Origin: Mojavia pulchra JT2-VF2 | GTDB taxonomy: Bacteria; Cyanobacteriota; Cyanobacteriia; Cyanobacteriales; Nostocaceae | Length of the DNA: 64,000 nucleotides | Reading direction: 5' to 3' | Assembly (NCBI GenBank): GCA_019359325.1 | Contig: JAHHHN010000013.1 | Location: 105,526-169,525 of the forward strand | Shown: positions 1-9,070 of the stretch, in pieces | Layout: each line of letters starts with the position of its first letter | How positions within the stretch are numbered: position 1 is the stretch's first letter | Notes under the pieces: model-generated | The model's input: only the letters and a program-made list of their open reading frames with translations | Told to the model about the DNA's origin: nothing | Database searches by the model: none | Made by a program: the position numbers and the translations under genes

Positions 1-1
1 C

Positions 2-85
2 CAAGTAGACACTGAAGAACTTGACAGCATTAATGGCAATAGCGATCGCGTCATCGAAGAGTTTCTTGATGGTGCTGGAATCTAA
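2..85 (+). CDS. C-terminal end of an unidentified protein (partial)
   Basis: An open frame runs from the window edge to a TAA stop at 83-85 and encodes 27 residues ending in EEFLDGAGI. The composition (acidic, Ile/Leu spaced) is that of a real protein end rather than noise, but there is too little to name a family. It converges on cysA, with a small hairpin between them. Confidence 0.45.
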   Translation, partial: QVDTEELDSINGNSDRVIEEFLDGAGI

Positions 86-132
86 CTATCGTAAATAAAG
101 GTAGATGGGTTAATGTACCATCGCAACCCTGT

Positions 133-153
133 ACAGACGTTACATACAACGTC
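133..153. terminator. Hairpin between convergent genes
   Basis: AGACGTT and AACGTCT pair around a six-base loop, 26 bases past the cysA stop. A T-rich tail is weak, so it may be a terminator or one of the small palindromes that dot Nostoc intergenic DNA. Confidence 0.4.
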
Positions 154-178
154 TCTACAACTTCTACCCTCTGCCTTA

Positions 179-1189
179 TCAAGCATAGGCAGGAAAAATT
201 TTAGTATTCTTAGGTTTCACATAGACGCGCTGATTTTGTTTTAGCTGGAGTTTCTGAAACTGCTCCCGGCTGAGTTGTGCATACACTCGCTGTCCCAATT
301 CCAAAAGCAATTCCACTCGAATTTCCCAACCTAGATGAGTAATCTGATCAACTTTAGCAGGTGCAGCATTTTCAACTACTTGGGTTTGAATGAGAATGTC
401 GTGGGGACGTAAAAATACCTGATCCGTTGGAGAGATGGAAATATTGTCTGGTTTGATGCCAGAGTTCCCAGGTAGAACATTGACCGGGCCAATAAAGCTC
501 ATCACAAAAGGTGAGGCTGGGTAATCATAAATCTCAGCTGGAGTGCCAACTTGTTCTACTCGGCCTTGATTCATCACTACAATCTCATCAGCAACTTCCA
601 TTGCTTCTTCTTGGTCATGAGTAACAAATACGGTCGTCACATTGACATCCTCATGCAGATGTCGCAACCAACTCCTCAATTCCTTGCGGACTTTAGCATC
701 CAATGCCCCAAAGGGTTCATCTAAAAGCAAAATTTGTGGCTGAACTGCTAGGGCGCGCGCTAATGCTACCCGTTGTCGTTGACCTCCAGAAAGTTGGGAA
801 GGATAGCGATCGCCTAAGCTGCTTAATTGTACCAACTCCAAAAGTTCTGTTACTCGCTGCTTAATTCTGTTTTTGGGGGCTTTGCGGAGTTCCAGCGCAA
901 AAGCAATATTTTCTCGTACTGTTAAGTGCCTAAACAAAGCGTAATGCTGAAATACAAACCCTATATGGCGTTCCTGCACGCGCTTGTGAGTAGAATTTTC
1001 CCCAGTTAACCAGATTTCACCAGAGTCAGGTTTTTCTAATCCCGCAATTATCCTTAATAATGTTGATTTTCCTGAGCCAGAGGGGCCTAATAACGCTATC
1101 AATGAGCCAGTTTTAAACTCTAAACTCACTCGCTCAACAGCACGGAAAGAGCCAAATTGCTTGGAAATATTCTCTACTGCAATACCCAT
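179..1189 (-). CDS. cysA: Sulfate/thiosulfate ABC transporter ATP-binding protein CysA
   Basis: This is the ATPase that powers sulfate (and thiosulfate) import through the CysT/CysW permease at the cytoplasmic membrane. Walker A is GPSGSGKST at residues 35-43, the ABC signature LSGGQ at 133-137, Walker B LLLDEP at 154-159, and the switch His at 191. The C-terminal part (about 235-336) fits the TOBE-like regulatory region of the CysA/PotA class. The length of 336 residues is usual for the family. No permease or binding-protein gene is adjacent, so the rest of the transporter lies elsewhere. The divergent neighbour is a Crp-family regulator, which supports a sulfur role over other members of the spermidine/sulfate/molybdate ATPase group. 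Confidence 0.9.
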   Translation of the reverse strand: MGIAVENISKQFGSFRAVERVSLEFKTGSLIALLGPSGSGKSTLLRIIAGLEKPDSGEIWLTGENSTHKRVQERHIGFVFQHYALFRHLTVRENIAFALELRKAPKNRIKQRVTELLELVQLSSLGDRYPSQLSGGQRQRVALARALAVQPQILLLDEPFGALDAKVRKELRSWLRHLHEDVNVTTVFVTHDQEEAMEVADEIVVMNQGRVEQVGTPAEIYDYPASPFVMSFIGPVNVLPGNSGIKPDNISISPTDQVFLRPHDILIQTQVVENAAPAKVDQITHLGWEIRVELLLELGQRVYAQLSREQFQKLQLKQNQRVYVKPKNTKIFPAYA

Positions 1190-1264
1190 AGACTCTTGAA
1201 AGCTAATATATGTATACTACGATTAGCTTATCGGAAAATAGTACAATATACAATCAATACAATA

Positions 1265-1852
1265 ATGAACTTTTACGGATCTACTACCAGTCAAGTAAAT
1301 AAATATACTAAGCAAATTTTGACTCGCAGGTCGTTCTTATCAGATCACAAAACTATCCTCTGGAAGATTGAAACAGGGTTTGTTCGCACTTTTACCTATT
1401 TAGAAGATGGCACTACTGTAGCTCTAGGATTATGGGGGCCAGGAGATATCGTTGGTAAAGCTTTATCAAGCTTAGAACCTTATCAGATAGAATGCTTAAC
1501 TAGAGTAGAGGCGACAATTTTACCTCTAGATGAATGGCATCAATCTACAGAAACTTTGCTAGCACACATTAAACAAGCTGAAGAATTAATGGTTATTCGT
1601 AGCCATAAAAAGGTAGAAACCATGCTGATTAAATTATTAGCATGGTTATCTAAAAAGTTTGGTTCAGAAGTTGAAAAGGGACGTTTAATCGATATGCGTC
1701 TGACTCATGAAGACCTTGCTGAAATGCTAGGTTCAACTCGCGTGACAATCACTCGTATTTTAGGACAGTTTGAGCAAGAAGGCTTAATTGACCGTCTTAC
1801 TCTACATCGAATTGTGCTACGAGAAGAAGACATTTGGTATTATGAAATTTAA
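1265..1852 (+). CDS. Crp/Fnr-family transcription regulator, CysR-like
   Basis: The 195-residue protein has an N-terminal cyclic-nucleotide-binding-type beta-roll (about 20-100), a dimerisation helix, and a C-terminal winged helix-turn-helix with the pattern DLAEMLGSTRVTITRIL. It resembles the NtcA/CysR branch of cyanobacterial Crp proteins. In Synechococcus PCC 7942 CysR is encoded among the sulfate-permease genes, and the present gene is divergent from cysA with only 75 bases between the starts. I therefore infer that it governs sulfur acquisition; direct evidence is position only. The ATG at 1265 is chosen because the upstream part of the frame has no domain similarity. The Shine-Dalgarno signal is weak. 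Confidence 0.75.
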   Translation: MNFYGSTTSQVNKYTKQILTRRSFLSDHKTILWKIETGFVRTFTYLEDGTTVALGLWGPGDIVGKALSSLEPYQIECLTRVEATILPLDEWHQSTETLLAHIKQAEELMVIRSHKKVETMLIKLLAWLSKKFGSEVEKGRLIDMRLTHEDLAEMLGSTRVTITRILGQFEQEGLIDRLTLHRIVLREEDIWYYEI

Positions 1853-1913
1853 TCGAATCAAACTTAAACAATCTTTCAATTTGCATTGTTAATAAATAAA
1901 TAGGCTTAATCTT

Positions 1914-1938
1914 GCCTTCTGCCCCCTGCCCTCTGCCT
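1914..1938. repeat. Short tandem CTGCC-type repeat
   Basis: Degenerate copies of a 7-base unit (TTCTGCC, CCCTGCC, CTCTGCC) sit between convergent genes. Related CTGCC runs occur at about 165-178 and 59702-59727. Such heptamer repeats are typical of heterocystous cyanobacteria and have no known function. Confidence 0.55.
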
Positions 1939-2013
1939 AAAAATGAAACATATTAACTTTTTTCGAGTCAACCCACTTAAATAAGGCATCTAGATAATTT
2001 TTTGTATCTAAAT

Positions 2014-2382
2014 CTAACAATGCCAGCCATCGCCATCTACATTTGGCTTACCTATGATTGTGAGATTGAGATGTTCAAGATAAACCAGACCACTACAGAT
2101 TTGCGGCACAGTTCCTCTCAGTTGCAGGTCAAAATATCCCTCTCGATCTGTGTTTGCTTGTAGCATTGCTCGAATAATGTTAACAACCAAGCCATGATTA
2201 GAAGTTAGCCGAGAAATAATTGGCTCCTTTAAATAACAATTAGAAATATATACTCGTAGACGAATTTGAGTAATATTGCTTTTTTCATGAACTGATGGAA
2301 CCAGAGAAAGTCTGGTTGTGGCTTGAAGTTGAAAGTTATTAAATGCTGTCATTGGATAATCAGTTAATCTTTGAAAGAACAT
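2014..2382 (-). CDS. Small NIL-domain protein
   Basis: The 122-residue protein is essentially one NIL domain (about 40-112), a ferredoxin-like fold best known as the C-terminal substrate-sensing domain of methionine transporter ATPases (MetN). The conserved pattern of a strand, the PIISRL helix, a GLVVNII strand and a FDLQLRG strand is visible. It has no ATPase or membrane part of its own. It lies 28 bases downstream of a gene with two such domains, so the two are probably co-transcribed. With cysA and a CysR-like gene next door, a sensing role in sulfur or methionine physiology is a reasonable inference but untested. Confidence 0.7.
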   Translation of the reverse strand: MFFQRLTDYPMTAFNNFQLQATTRLSLVPSVHEKSNITQIRLRVYISNCYLKEPIISRLTSNHGLVVNIIRAMLQANTDREGYFDLQLRGTVPQICSGLVYLEHLNLTIIGKPNVDGDGWHC

Positions 2383-2402
2383 TTCACAGTAAGCATTCTG
2401 TT

Positions 2403-3074
2403 TCAGGAAAGGGTTCCTTCAGCGCTATAATGGCGATCACCTGACACACTAGACCAATCAGGCCAAATCGGTAGCCCCAGTTTTTCTAGGTAACTTAAAC
2501 TAGAACGCAATTGTCCGGTTCTCCCCCACAGATCCAAGTCAAACCAGCCATCATGCTGCATATCAGGTGTGAGTAAAGCACTGGTGATGTTGACTGTTAA
2601 CCCATAACGCGAAACTAATTCACAAATCACGGGTTTCTCGTAATAAGTTTTCAAAATGCACACTTGTAGGCGTAGTCGATTGGCCTGTCCTTGAGAAATC
2701 CATTGCTGGAATCGTTCTGGATACTGAGTTGTGAGTGATTGAAATTCTCTAGAAGTCAGTTTATTTGTTGGATTTGGGAAAGGCTGGGAGTTTTGATTGA
2801 GTTGAATATGATTAGCGATCGCCACCTGTACTAAATCCACACCCAACCCTTGCAGGTAGGATAGGCTATTCGTTAGTTGTTCAGGATTTCCTAAAAGTTC
2901 TAAGTCAAAACAACCATCGCTGTCACTACCCGATACAAAGGAAGCCGCTGTGATATTGATTTTTAAACCATACCGAGACATTAGCCGGGAAATGATCGGT
3001 TGCGTTTGATAACGCTGAGGTATCGAAATCCGGCTGTGGACTGGGGCTAATTTTTCAAAATTATTGGCAGACAT
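2403..3074 (-). CDS. Tandem NIL-domain protein
   Basis: Two NIL domains lie in one 223-residue chain, at about 12-90 and 133-208. Each repeats the order PIISRLMSRYGLKINIT or PVICELVSRYGLTVNIT, an acidic turn, and a DLELLG or DLDLWG strand. They are linked by a polar segment rich in Gln, Asn and Thr. The ATG at 3074 is preferred over an upstream TTG, being the only ATG ahead of the first domain. Together with the downstream gene the pair supplies three NIL domains without any transporter ATPase. That suggests stand-alone ligand sensors or partners of an ATPase such as CysA; this is inference from position. Confidence 0.7.
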   Translation of the reverse strand: MSANNFEKLAPVHSRISIPQRYQTQPIISRLMSRYGLKINITAASFVSGSDSDGCFDLELLGNPEQLTNSLSYLQGLGVDLVQVAIANHIQLNQNSQPFPNPTNKLTSREFQSLTTQYPERFQQWISQGQANRLRLQVCILKTYYEKPVICELVSRYGLTVNITSALLTPDMQHDGWFDLDLWGRTGQLRSSLSYLEKLGLPIWPDWSSVSGDRHYSAEGTLS

Positions 3075-4192
3075 TGCACTAATTCCTAATAGCAATCGGG
3101 CTGTTTACGGAAACTGCAACAAAGACAAGCATATTAGGGTTTAAAAACTGCGATCGCCTTAACTTTGCCCGACTGGATATGAGTCTCATGGTGATTCTCC
3201 TCTTATAGGCTGCCTTAACTACTGTAAATCTATCTGAATACAGTATTTAAATTATGTAAAGGAGAATGCCATAAAAACTACAAAAAAACAAGGCGTAAAT
3301 CCTCAGAAATCTTCAGCGTTGGAAATTTAAATGTCAAAATGGGTGCGATCGCCCGATACACAGATAGGGAAAATAGCACAGTAGCTGTCATAGCAGTGAA
3401 ATATCCACAGGCCATAAGCCCTTGTAGTACACATATTTTTGTACCAGTCAAAATATCGCCCTAACCGACATCCCGCCCAGAAGTGATACCAAGTTGCAAT
3501 CAAAAGTAGCAACTGTCATTGCGAGCGAAACAAAGTGGAGCGAAGCAACCTCCCCTAACGAAAGATTACTACAACAGAACGCAACTTGGCATGAAGTTCC
3601 AGGCATAGCCGCGAATTCTATTCGCCAAGGCTTAAGTTGACACGTATGAACATTGTTGTGTCCTTAAAATAATCTGTACTTGTAATTTTAGATGTTGTTT
3701 GAAAAGTGGTTTGCTGCAATTTTAGGCACTTATTGATCCCCCCTAGCCCTGCTTTTTGAGGGGGAATCCGGAATCAAAGTCCCCCTTGGAAAGGGAAATT
3801 TAGGGGTAGCTAGAACGCTTTATTACTCACAAATTGCTAAATTGAATCACACGTAATTGCTGTATAACTATTTAGTAATTAAACGATTTTAAGCGGTAAC
3901 TTAGCTGATTATAGCTTGATATTTCGGTTAGGAAATTATTGTTGAGGGTAGAAGAGGCGCGCCTGACTTAAAACCATATTCCACGCTTAATTAACATACC
4001 TTCAGTAGCTAGAAAGCTTGCTGTGATTAGGTTATTTCATGATTTTTATTCTTGACTGTGGCAAAGTTGCACTGAAAAATATCAAGTTTTTGTGACACGA
4101 TGCGGAATTCGAGTAAACCGATGTGATGACTAATTTAGTACAACACAAAACCAACTTAACAATTCACTAGTTTTACAGGAGAGCGAACAGTC
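3075..4192. other. 1.1-kb gene-poor interval with interspersed repeats
   Basis: I see no convincing gene. At 3516-3552 there is a dispersed GCGAGCGAA...GGAGCGAAGC sequence of the kind scattered between bacterial genes, and at 3737-3797 a C-run/G-run element able to fold on itself. The last 100 bases (about 4090-4192) are the leader of the Cys-rich gene and carry its Shine-Dalgarno sequence AGGAGAG at 4178-4184. Confidence 0.5.
3737..3797. repeat. CCCCCTAGCC-type intergenic repeat
   Basis: A C-rich block (CCCCCCTAGCCCT) is followed by GAGGGGGAATCC and then by CCCCCTTGGAAAGGG and TTTAGGGG, so several arms can pair. Elements with this look are common between Nostocales genes. No open frame or target-site duplication was seen. 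Confidence 0.4.
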
Positions 4193-4513
4193 ATGAATAC
4201 TCAAACATCACAGCCAAAAGTCCTGGATTCTCAGACATTACAGCAGCTAAAAGATGAGATTAAACAGGCAATAAACGAGAGCATTCACCACTCTAATATC
4301 GGCAAAGTACTCGAAAAATATGGTATAGGAGACAATGTTATTAAATTTGAATACAGTCTCGATCTAACTAAAATTCAAGTTAGTGATGCTGAAGAAAGCC
4401 AGCAAGTCCAAGAACTTATGCCAGCAATTTCCAAACCAGAAATGAAGCTAGTAGAATGCAACTTGTTTTGGTGCCAAACTTGCTGTGTTGGTGGCTGCTG
4501 GGCATGTATGTAG
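4193..4513 (+). CDS. Cys-rich small protein, candidate peptide (RiPP-like) precursor
   Basis: The 106-residue product divides into a Cys-free N-terminal part (residues 1-88), predicted helical at about 12-45 and rich in Gln, Lys, Glu and Ile, and a C-terminal tail holding six cysteines (C89, C94, C97, C98, C102, C105) with Gly-Gly and three large aromatics (Phe92, Trp93, Trp103). A leader followed by a short Cys/Trp/Gly core is the architecture of ribosomally made, modified peptides. The leader is not one I recognise as Nif11, NHLP or CTB type. No modification enzyme or peptidase-transporter lies next to it, so the precursor call is inference; a metal-binding small protein is the alternative. 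A strong Shine-Dalgarno AGGAGAG fixes the ATG start. Confidence 0.6.
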   Translation: MNTQTSQPKVLDSQTLQQLKDEIKQAINESIHHSNIGKVLEKYGIGDNVIKFEYSLDLTKIQVSDAEESQQVQELMPAISKPEMKLVECNLFWCQTCCVGGCWACM

Positions 4514-4833
4514 ACTAAAACTCACACTAATTTTTTGAGGTAAGTCCTAAAATCTCTAAATATCAAATTTTCCAATTTCTGCATTCTCAGTTATCTATAG
4601 ATAATCACAATAGTTTGTAAGAAAATTAGGATTGAAAATCGGAATTTGGGGAGCTATATCTCACGGTAAGCTGCAACGCGTTTAAGCAGCCAGCAAAAAA
4701 CCGTAAAAAGTCAGCTTTCACTATAAATGCAAGTATGGGTTACATTTACTAGCTCAACTTATAAGATAAACGCAGAATGTTATTATTCTAATTAGCAATG
4801 GTTAGTGTTTCATGACTATACCATTGTTTTTTT
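4514..4833. other. Interval upstream of the adhesin gene
   Basis: This 320-base AT-rich stretch holds no open frame of note. A TATAAGATAA box at about 4759-4768 could belong to a promoter for the downstream exoprotein gene. No Shine-Dalgarno sequence precedes the TTG at 4834. Confidence 0.35.
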
Positions 4834-7326
4834 TTGGATATAAATTCTGTGATATTTCACGACTACAGCAGTTATTGCCACAAGCTAGAGCTACTCAGTT
4901 CTTTAATGATTATTGGCACATTTACCTTCTATGAAGATTGTGCTTTAGCCCAAATCACCAGAGATCAAACTCTAGGAGGGGAGAGTTCAACTGTTACAAA
5001 TCAGGTGATAAATAACCAACCTGTCTACCAGATAGATGGTGGAGCCGTTCGTGATACAAACCTGTTCCATAGCTTTGAACAGTTTTCTGTTCCAACTGGA
5101 AGCACAGTCTACTTTAATAACACCGCAAATATTCAAAATATTATCAGCCGCGTTACAGGCAAGTCTATCTCTAATATTGATGGCACACTCAGAGCTAACA
5201 GCACTGCCAACCTATTTCTGCTCAATCCCAACGGAATTATTTTTGGGTCGAATGCTGCGCTCAATATTGGTGGATCTTTTTTAGCGAGTACGGCGAGTAG
5301 TCTGAACTTTGCAGATAGTACAAAGTTTAGTGCTACAAATCCTCAAACTACGCCTCTATTAACAGTAAGCGTGCCTGTTGGGTTGCAATTCGAGGGAACT
5401 CCGGGAGCAATCTACAATCAATCTCAAGCTAGTCCCAACGGCGCAACTAATAGTCTTAACAGTCCCGTAGGTCTACAGGTGCAGTCTGGCAAAACGCTGG
5501 CCTTAGTAGGGGGTGATTTAATACTGGAGGGTGGAAATATAACTGCAAAGCAGGGAAGAATCGAATTAGGAAGTGTTGCTGGTAATAGTTTGGTCAATCT
5601 GAACCAGGCAAACCAAGGCTGGAGTTTAGGATATGAAAATGTCCAGAATTTCCACAATATTCAAGTAATTCAACGAACTCAAAGCCCATCTTATATAGAT
5701 GCTAGTGGCGAGGGTGGCGGTAATATCCAGGTGCAGAGTAAGCGGATGTTGGCCACTGGTGGTTCGATTATTTTGACTAATACTTTGGGATCGCAACCGG
5801 GAGGGGATTTAACGGTGACTGCCTCAGAGTCCGTAGAACTGAGTGGTTTCAATACCTCCTTAAGGGCTAGGAGTCTCGGCTCTGGAAATAGCGGCAACTT
5901 AAGCATTACTACTGGACAGTTGCTTGTCCGGGATGGGGCACAAGTACTAGTTAATAGTATAGGCTCAGGTTCGGCAGGACAATTGACTGTAAACGCCTCA
6001 GGTTTTGTGGAACTACTTGATGGCGGCTACATTTTACCTCCTTTGCGGATATTTATTCCTAGTGGATTGTTTAGTGCGACTTCTGCATCTGGAAATGGCA
6101 GTGATATCACGGTTAACACTAGTAAGTTGCGTATTATGGGAGGGGCACAGATAAGCGCAGAATCAGCAGGATTACCCTCAGCATCCAGGCAATTTATCCC
6201 AGCTACGGGAAAAGGGGGAAATTTAACTATAAATGTCTCTGACTCTATAGAATTAATTGGAAAATCATTAAACAATTCGCTCAGTAGCTTGTCTGCTTTA
6301 ACTAGAGGCCCTGGTTCTGCTGGTAACTTGAGGCTAACTACAGGGCAATTAATTGTCCGGGATGGAGCCACAATCACTGTAAGTAGTAAAGCTTTTCAGG
6401 GTTTACCCTACTTAGGAGATCCAAAAAATCTAGGAATGGCAGGAGATATAAATATAACGGCTCGTTCTATCAAATTAGACAACCAAGGAATACTCAAATC
6501 TGAAACTGACTTAGGCCAGGGTGGGAATATTGCATTACAGGTGCAAGACTTATTGCTAATGCGCCACAACAGTCAAATTTCTACTAGTGCAGGCAAGGCG
6601 CAAGGTGGTGGAGACGGCGGTAATATCAATATTAATGCCCCTAATGGTTTCCTCGTTGCCGCGCCTTTAGAAAATAGCGATATTACTGCTAATGCTTTCT
6701 CTGGCAGTGGTGGTAGAGTGCAAATTAATGCTACTAGCATTTTTGGATTTGTACCGCGCAATCGTGCAGACTTAGTAAGATTGTTGCAAACCAATGACCC
6801 AGATAAACTAGATCCATCTCAGCTGCCAACAAATGACATTACGGCGTTTTCTCAGCAAAACCCTTTATTAAGCGGTACTGTACAAATCATCACACCAGAT
6901 GTTGACCCCAGTAGGGGATTAGTAGAACTACCCGCAAATTTGGTTGATGCTTCCCAGCAAATTATCACTGCCTGTAAGCCTGGGGGTAAATTCACAAGAG
7001 CTTCATTTGTTACTACAGGGCGTGGCGGAATCGCACCCAGTCCTATCAATTCTTTAATAGCTGATACTGTACTGGCAGATTGGATCACGCTAGGGGCAGA
7101 GGCTGAGAATCGTGCTACTAATACTCAGAATAACACGGTGATTCAGTCCTCAAATCAGGCAGAAAAAGCTCCACAAAAAAATAATTCTGTTAATTCTTCC
7201 ACTCAAATTGTAGAAGCTCAAGGATGGGTTGTAGATGCCAATGGTCAAGTACATCTGGTCGCTCAAGTGCCCACAGTCACACCCCGTAGTCCTACACTTA
7301 ACCCAACATTTTGCCCTGTGCGTTAG
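4834..7326 (+). CDS. Two-partner-secretion exoprotein with haemagglutination (TPS) domain
   Basis: The N-terminus has a signal peptide ending ...DCALA before QITRD, then a TPS secretion domain (about 38-165) with the diagnostic motif NPNGIIFG followed by a Gly-rich GGSF stretch. The rest is a long, Gly/Ser/Asn/Thr-rich, repetitive right-handed beta-helix region in which units such as GGNI, SGNLSITTGQLLVRDGA and LRLTTGQLIVRDGA recur. Proteins of this family are exported across the outer membrane by a TpsB/Omp85-type pore and act as adhesins or surface fibres. No tpsB gene is adjacent. The 830-residue length is common in cyanobacteria. The TTG at 4834 gives an N-terminal extension of about 15 residues; a GTG at 4849 or the ATG inside the signal sequence is also possible. 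Confidence 0.85.
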   Translation: MDINSVIFHDYSSYCHKLELLSSLMIIGTFTFYEDCALAQITRDQTLGGESSTVTNQVINNQPVYQIDGGAVRDTNLFHSFEQFSVPTGSTVYFNNTANIQNIISRVTGKSISNIDGTLRANSTANLFLLNPNGIIFGSNAALNIGGSFLASTASSLNFADSTKFSATNPQTTPLLTVSVPVGLQFEGTPGAIYNQSQASPNGATNSLNSPVGLQVQSGKTLALVGGDLILEGGNITAKQGRIELGSVAGNSLVNLNQANQGWSLGYENVQNFHNIQVIQRTQSPSYIDASGEGGGNIQVQSKRMLATGGSIILTNTLGSQPGGDLTVTASESVELSGFNTSLRARSLGSGNSGNLSITTGQLLVRDGAQVLVNSIGSGSAGQLTVNASGFVELLDGGYILPPLRIFIPSGLFSATSASGNGSDITVNTSKLRIMGGAQISAESAGLPSASRQFIPATGKGGNLTINVSDSIELIGKSLNNSLSSLSALTRGPGSAGNLRLTTGQLIVRDGATITVSSKAFQGLPYLGDPKNLGMAGDINITARSIKLDNQGILKSETDLGQGGNIALQVQDLLLMRHNSQISTSAGKAQGGGDGGNININAPNGFLVAAPLENSDITANAFSGSGGRVQINATSIFGFVPRNRADLVRLLQTNDPDKLDPSQLPTNDITAFSQQNPLLSGTVQIITPDVDPSRGLVELPANLVDASQQIITACKPGGKFTRASFVTTGRGGIAPSPINSLIADTVLADWITLGAEAENRATNTQNNTVIQSSNQAEKAPQKNNSVNSSTQIVEAQGWVVDANGQVHLVAQVPTVTPRSPTLNPTFCPVR

Positions 7327-7380
7327 GGACTTCCAATTAACAATTCAAAAATCAAAAATATCCCATTGCTGTGCAAAGCT

Positions 7381-8130
7381 TTAGTTTTCTTGCTCAATAG
7401 GCCGGATCAATATTTCGTTGACATTAACTCGTGGTGGTTGAGTCACGGCATAAAGAATTGCTGCTGCAATATCCTCGCTTTGTAGGGGAGTAATTGACCT
7501 GCGCCGTTCTTGAATACGTTGTTTGGCAATGGGATCAGTAATATGATCGTCGATTTGCGTATCTACTAAGCCTGGTTCAATAATGGTGACACGGATATTG
7601 TCTCTAAACACTTCCTGACGTAATGCTTCTGAGAGGGCATTGACACCCCATTTAGTAGCATTGTAAATCCCAACACCCGCTCTTGCTGTTCGACCAGCCA
7701 CGGAGGAGATGTTGACTATATGCCCTGATTTTTGAGCCTTCAAGAGGGGTAAGGCTGCATGGGTAACATACAGTAGTCCTAAAACGTTGAGGTCAAACGA
7801 TCGCCGCCAATCTGAGGTATCTCCACCATCAATGGTTCCCATCAAGGCGATACCCGCATTGTTAACGACGATATCCACTCGACCCAATTGTGCATTCGCT
7901 TTTTCTACTAGGTTCTTGGCTTGGGTTTCGTCAGTTATGTCAGCCACAATCGGCAGTGCTTTGCCACCACTGGCTTGAATGCGTTCTGCTACTGCATTGA
8001 GGCGATCGCTACGCCTAGCTGCGATCGCTACTTGTGCGCCTTCTGCTGCTAAGGCGATCGCTGTCGCTTCACCAATCCCCGAAGAAGCTCCGGTGATAAT
8101 TGCTACTTTTCCTACTAATTTACCTGCCAT
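7381..8130 (-). CDS. Short-chain dehydrogenase/reductase (classical SDR)
   Basis: The 249-residue protein is a complete classical SDR. It has the nucleotide-binding TGASSGIG at residues 13-20, NNAG at 90-93, the catalytic Ser at 142/143, and YNATK with Tyr156 and Lys160. An Arg pair (ARRSDR) after the second strand suggests NADP(H). The closest sort is the YdfG/serine-dehydrogenase-like group that reduces small hydroxy-acids or aldehydes, but the substrate cannot be read from sequence. A good Shine-Dalgarno (AGGAG) precedes the ATG. It converges on the adhesin gene and stands alone. Confidence 0.85.
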   Translation of the reverse strand: MAGKLVGKVAIITGASSGIGEATAIALAAEGAQVAIAARRSDRLNAVAERIQASGGKALPIVADITDETQAKNLVEKANAQLGRVDIVVNNAGIALMGTIDGGDTSDWRRSFDLNVLGLLYVTHAALPLLKAQKSGHIVNISSVAGRTARAGVGIYNATKWGVNALSEALRQEVFRDNIRVTIIEPGLVDTQIDDHITDPIAKQRIQERRRSITPLQSEDIAAAILYAVTQPPRVNVNEILIRPIEQEN

Positions 8131-8287
8131 GTATATCTCCTGATTGAGGTTGATTACTGTCTCTAGATATCTCCTCTACTAGGCAATGCTCCTATGCATG
8201 TTCTCATTAAGGGACATTAATTTTGTTAATGACAATAAATTTAAATACAGCGTTTTTTAGGTAATCGCCCCAACAATAATTGCCTAG

Positions 8288-8422
8288 TTCGTAGTTTCAC
8301 CACTCAAGGGCCAGCCAATCGCCGGAGGTTGGAAGCCTGCGGTCATAGTTACAGGTCTATTGGTTAATGGTGCTTGGGGTTTGGGAACCGCTTGGTTACT
8401 GAAATTATTTTCTAGTAGGTAA
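8288..8422 (+). pseudogene. Remnant of the C-terminus of a membrane protein
   Basis: A stretch between two in-frame stops reads as 44 residues that look strongly protein-like: a Gly/Pro-rich lead-in (LKGQPIAGGWKP) and a hydrophobic segment of about 24 residues with Gly-Ala-Trp-Gly, ending KLFSSR. There is no start codon. I read it as the tail of a decayed membrane protein of unknown family. Confidence 0.35.
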
Positions 8423-9010
8423 TTGTTCAGCCGCTAGAGTTGAAAGTATATGCCACAGAACGCAGCTTAGGTGTAACGGTGTAGGTAAAGAAAATTTTAC
8501 CTCTTAGACCCAGTCTTTACAGACAACCTTTGTACGTAAGTTTTGAAAATATTACTTTAGTATTTATAGTTCATACTTCAGCCTTTAAGATTTACCAAAA
8601 TCGGTCGAGGTTGAAGAGGTGGCTTTTAAACTATGATTGAATTCAAGTCTTTCGAGTGTGGTATAACCAACCATCAACAAGTTCGGTTCTGCCTACTGGG
8701 AAAGCTCCAGCCATTTAGTACATTGGTATTAATAGTAAAGCACCAAAAAAATTTAACTTCTTCAGCACGTGATTTAGTCAAACAAGATAGACCGCTGAAT
8801 AAACGGTCTACACAGAACATAAGAAATTGCATAAAAACTTGTCTGATAGACACAGTGAGCAATAATTAATTAACAATAACCGATAACTGGTTGTAGTGGG
8901 CTTAAAAGATAAAACATCGTAGTTCTACTACGATTTTATATTGATCGTGTCATCCGAAATTGACCATGAAAAGATTTTAGAGATTTTTTATTGTTAACTC
9001 AATTTGTAGG

Positions 9011-9045
9011 CGAAAGCCTTCTTTCTTTAGGAGGAAGGCTTTTGC
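9011..9045 (+). promoter_or_regulatory. Hairpin in the leader of the lipase gene
   Basis: AAAGCCTTC (9013-9021) pairs with GAAGGCTTT (9034-9042) around an AT-rich loop, 26 bases before the GTG start of the lipase gene. It has only a short T tail. It could end an upstream small transcript or form part of the lipase 5' leader. Confidence 0.4.
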
Positions 9046-9070
9046 ATTCTATTGACGAGAAACTAGAAGA

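Larger units (their letters stand above)
8131..9070. other. 0.94-kb interval with one coding remnant and two hairpins
   Basis: The interval holds a 44-codon coding remnant (8288-8422), a hairpin formed by TAGACCG and CGGTCTA at 8789-8811, and a longer hairpin just ahead of the lipase gene. Two overlapping open frames on opposite strands near 8633-8869 have no protein character and were not called. Confidence 0.4.

Noticed and set aside
3327..3512. 61-codon frame on the - strand rich in Trp, Tyr and Cys
   Set aside because: Composition is atypical of proteins here, it lies among dispersed repeats, and no ribosome site precedes it.
3516..3552. Possible end of an insertion sequence
   Set aside because: Only a dispersed GCGAGCGAA-type repeat is present; no transposase, inverted terminal repeats or target duplication.
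5424..7088. Several Pro/Leu-rich frames antisense to the adhesin gene
   Set aside because: They mirror the Gly/Ser-rich repeats of the real gene and have no independent signals.
8633..8869. Two overlapping open frames on opposite strands, one of them 78 codons
   Set aside because: Neither has a Shine-Dalgarno sequence, domain or protein-like composition; they share a region with a hairpin.
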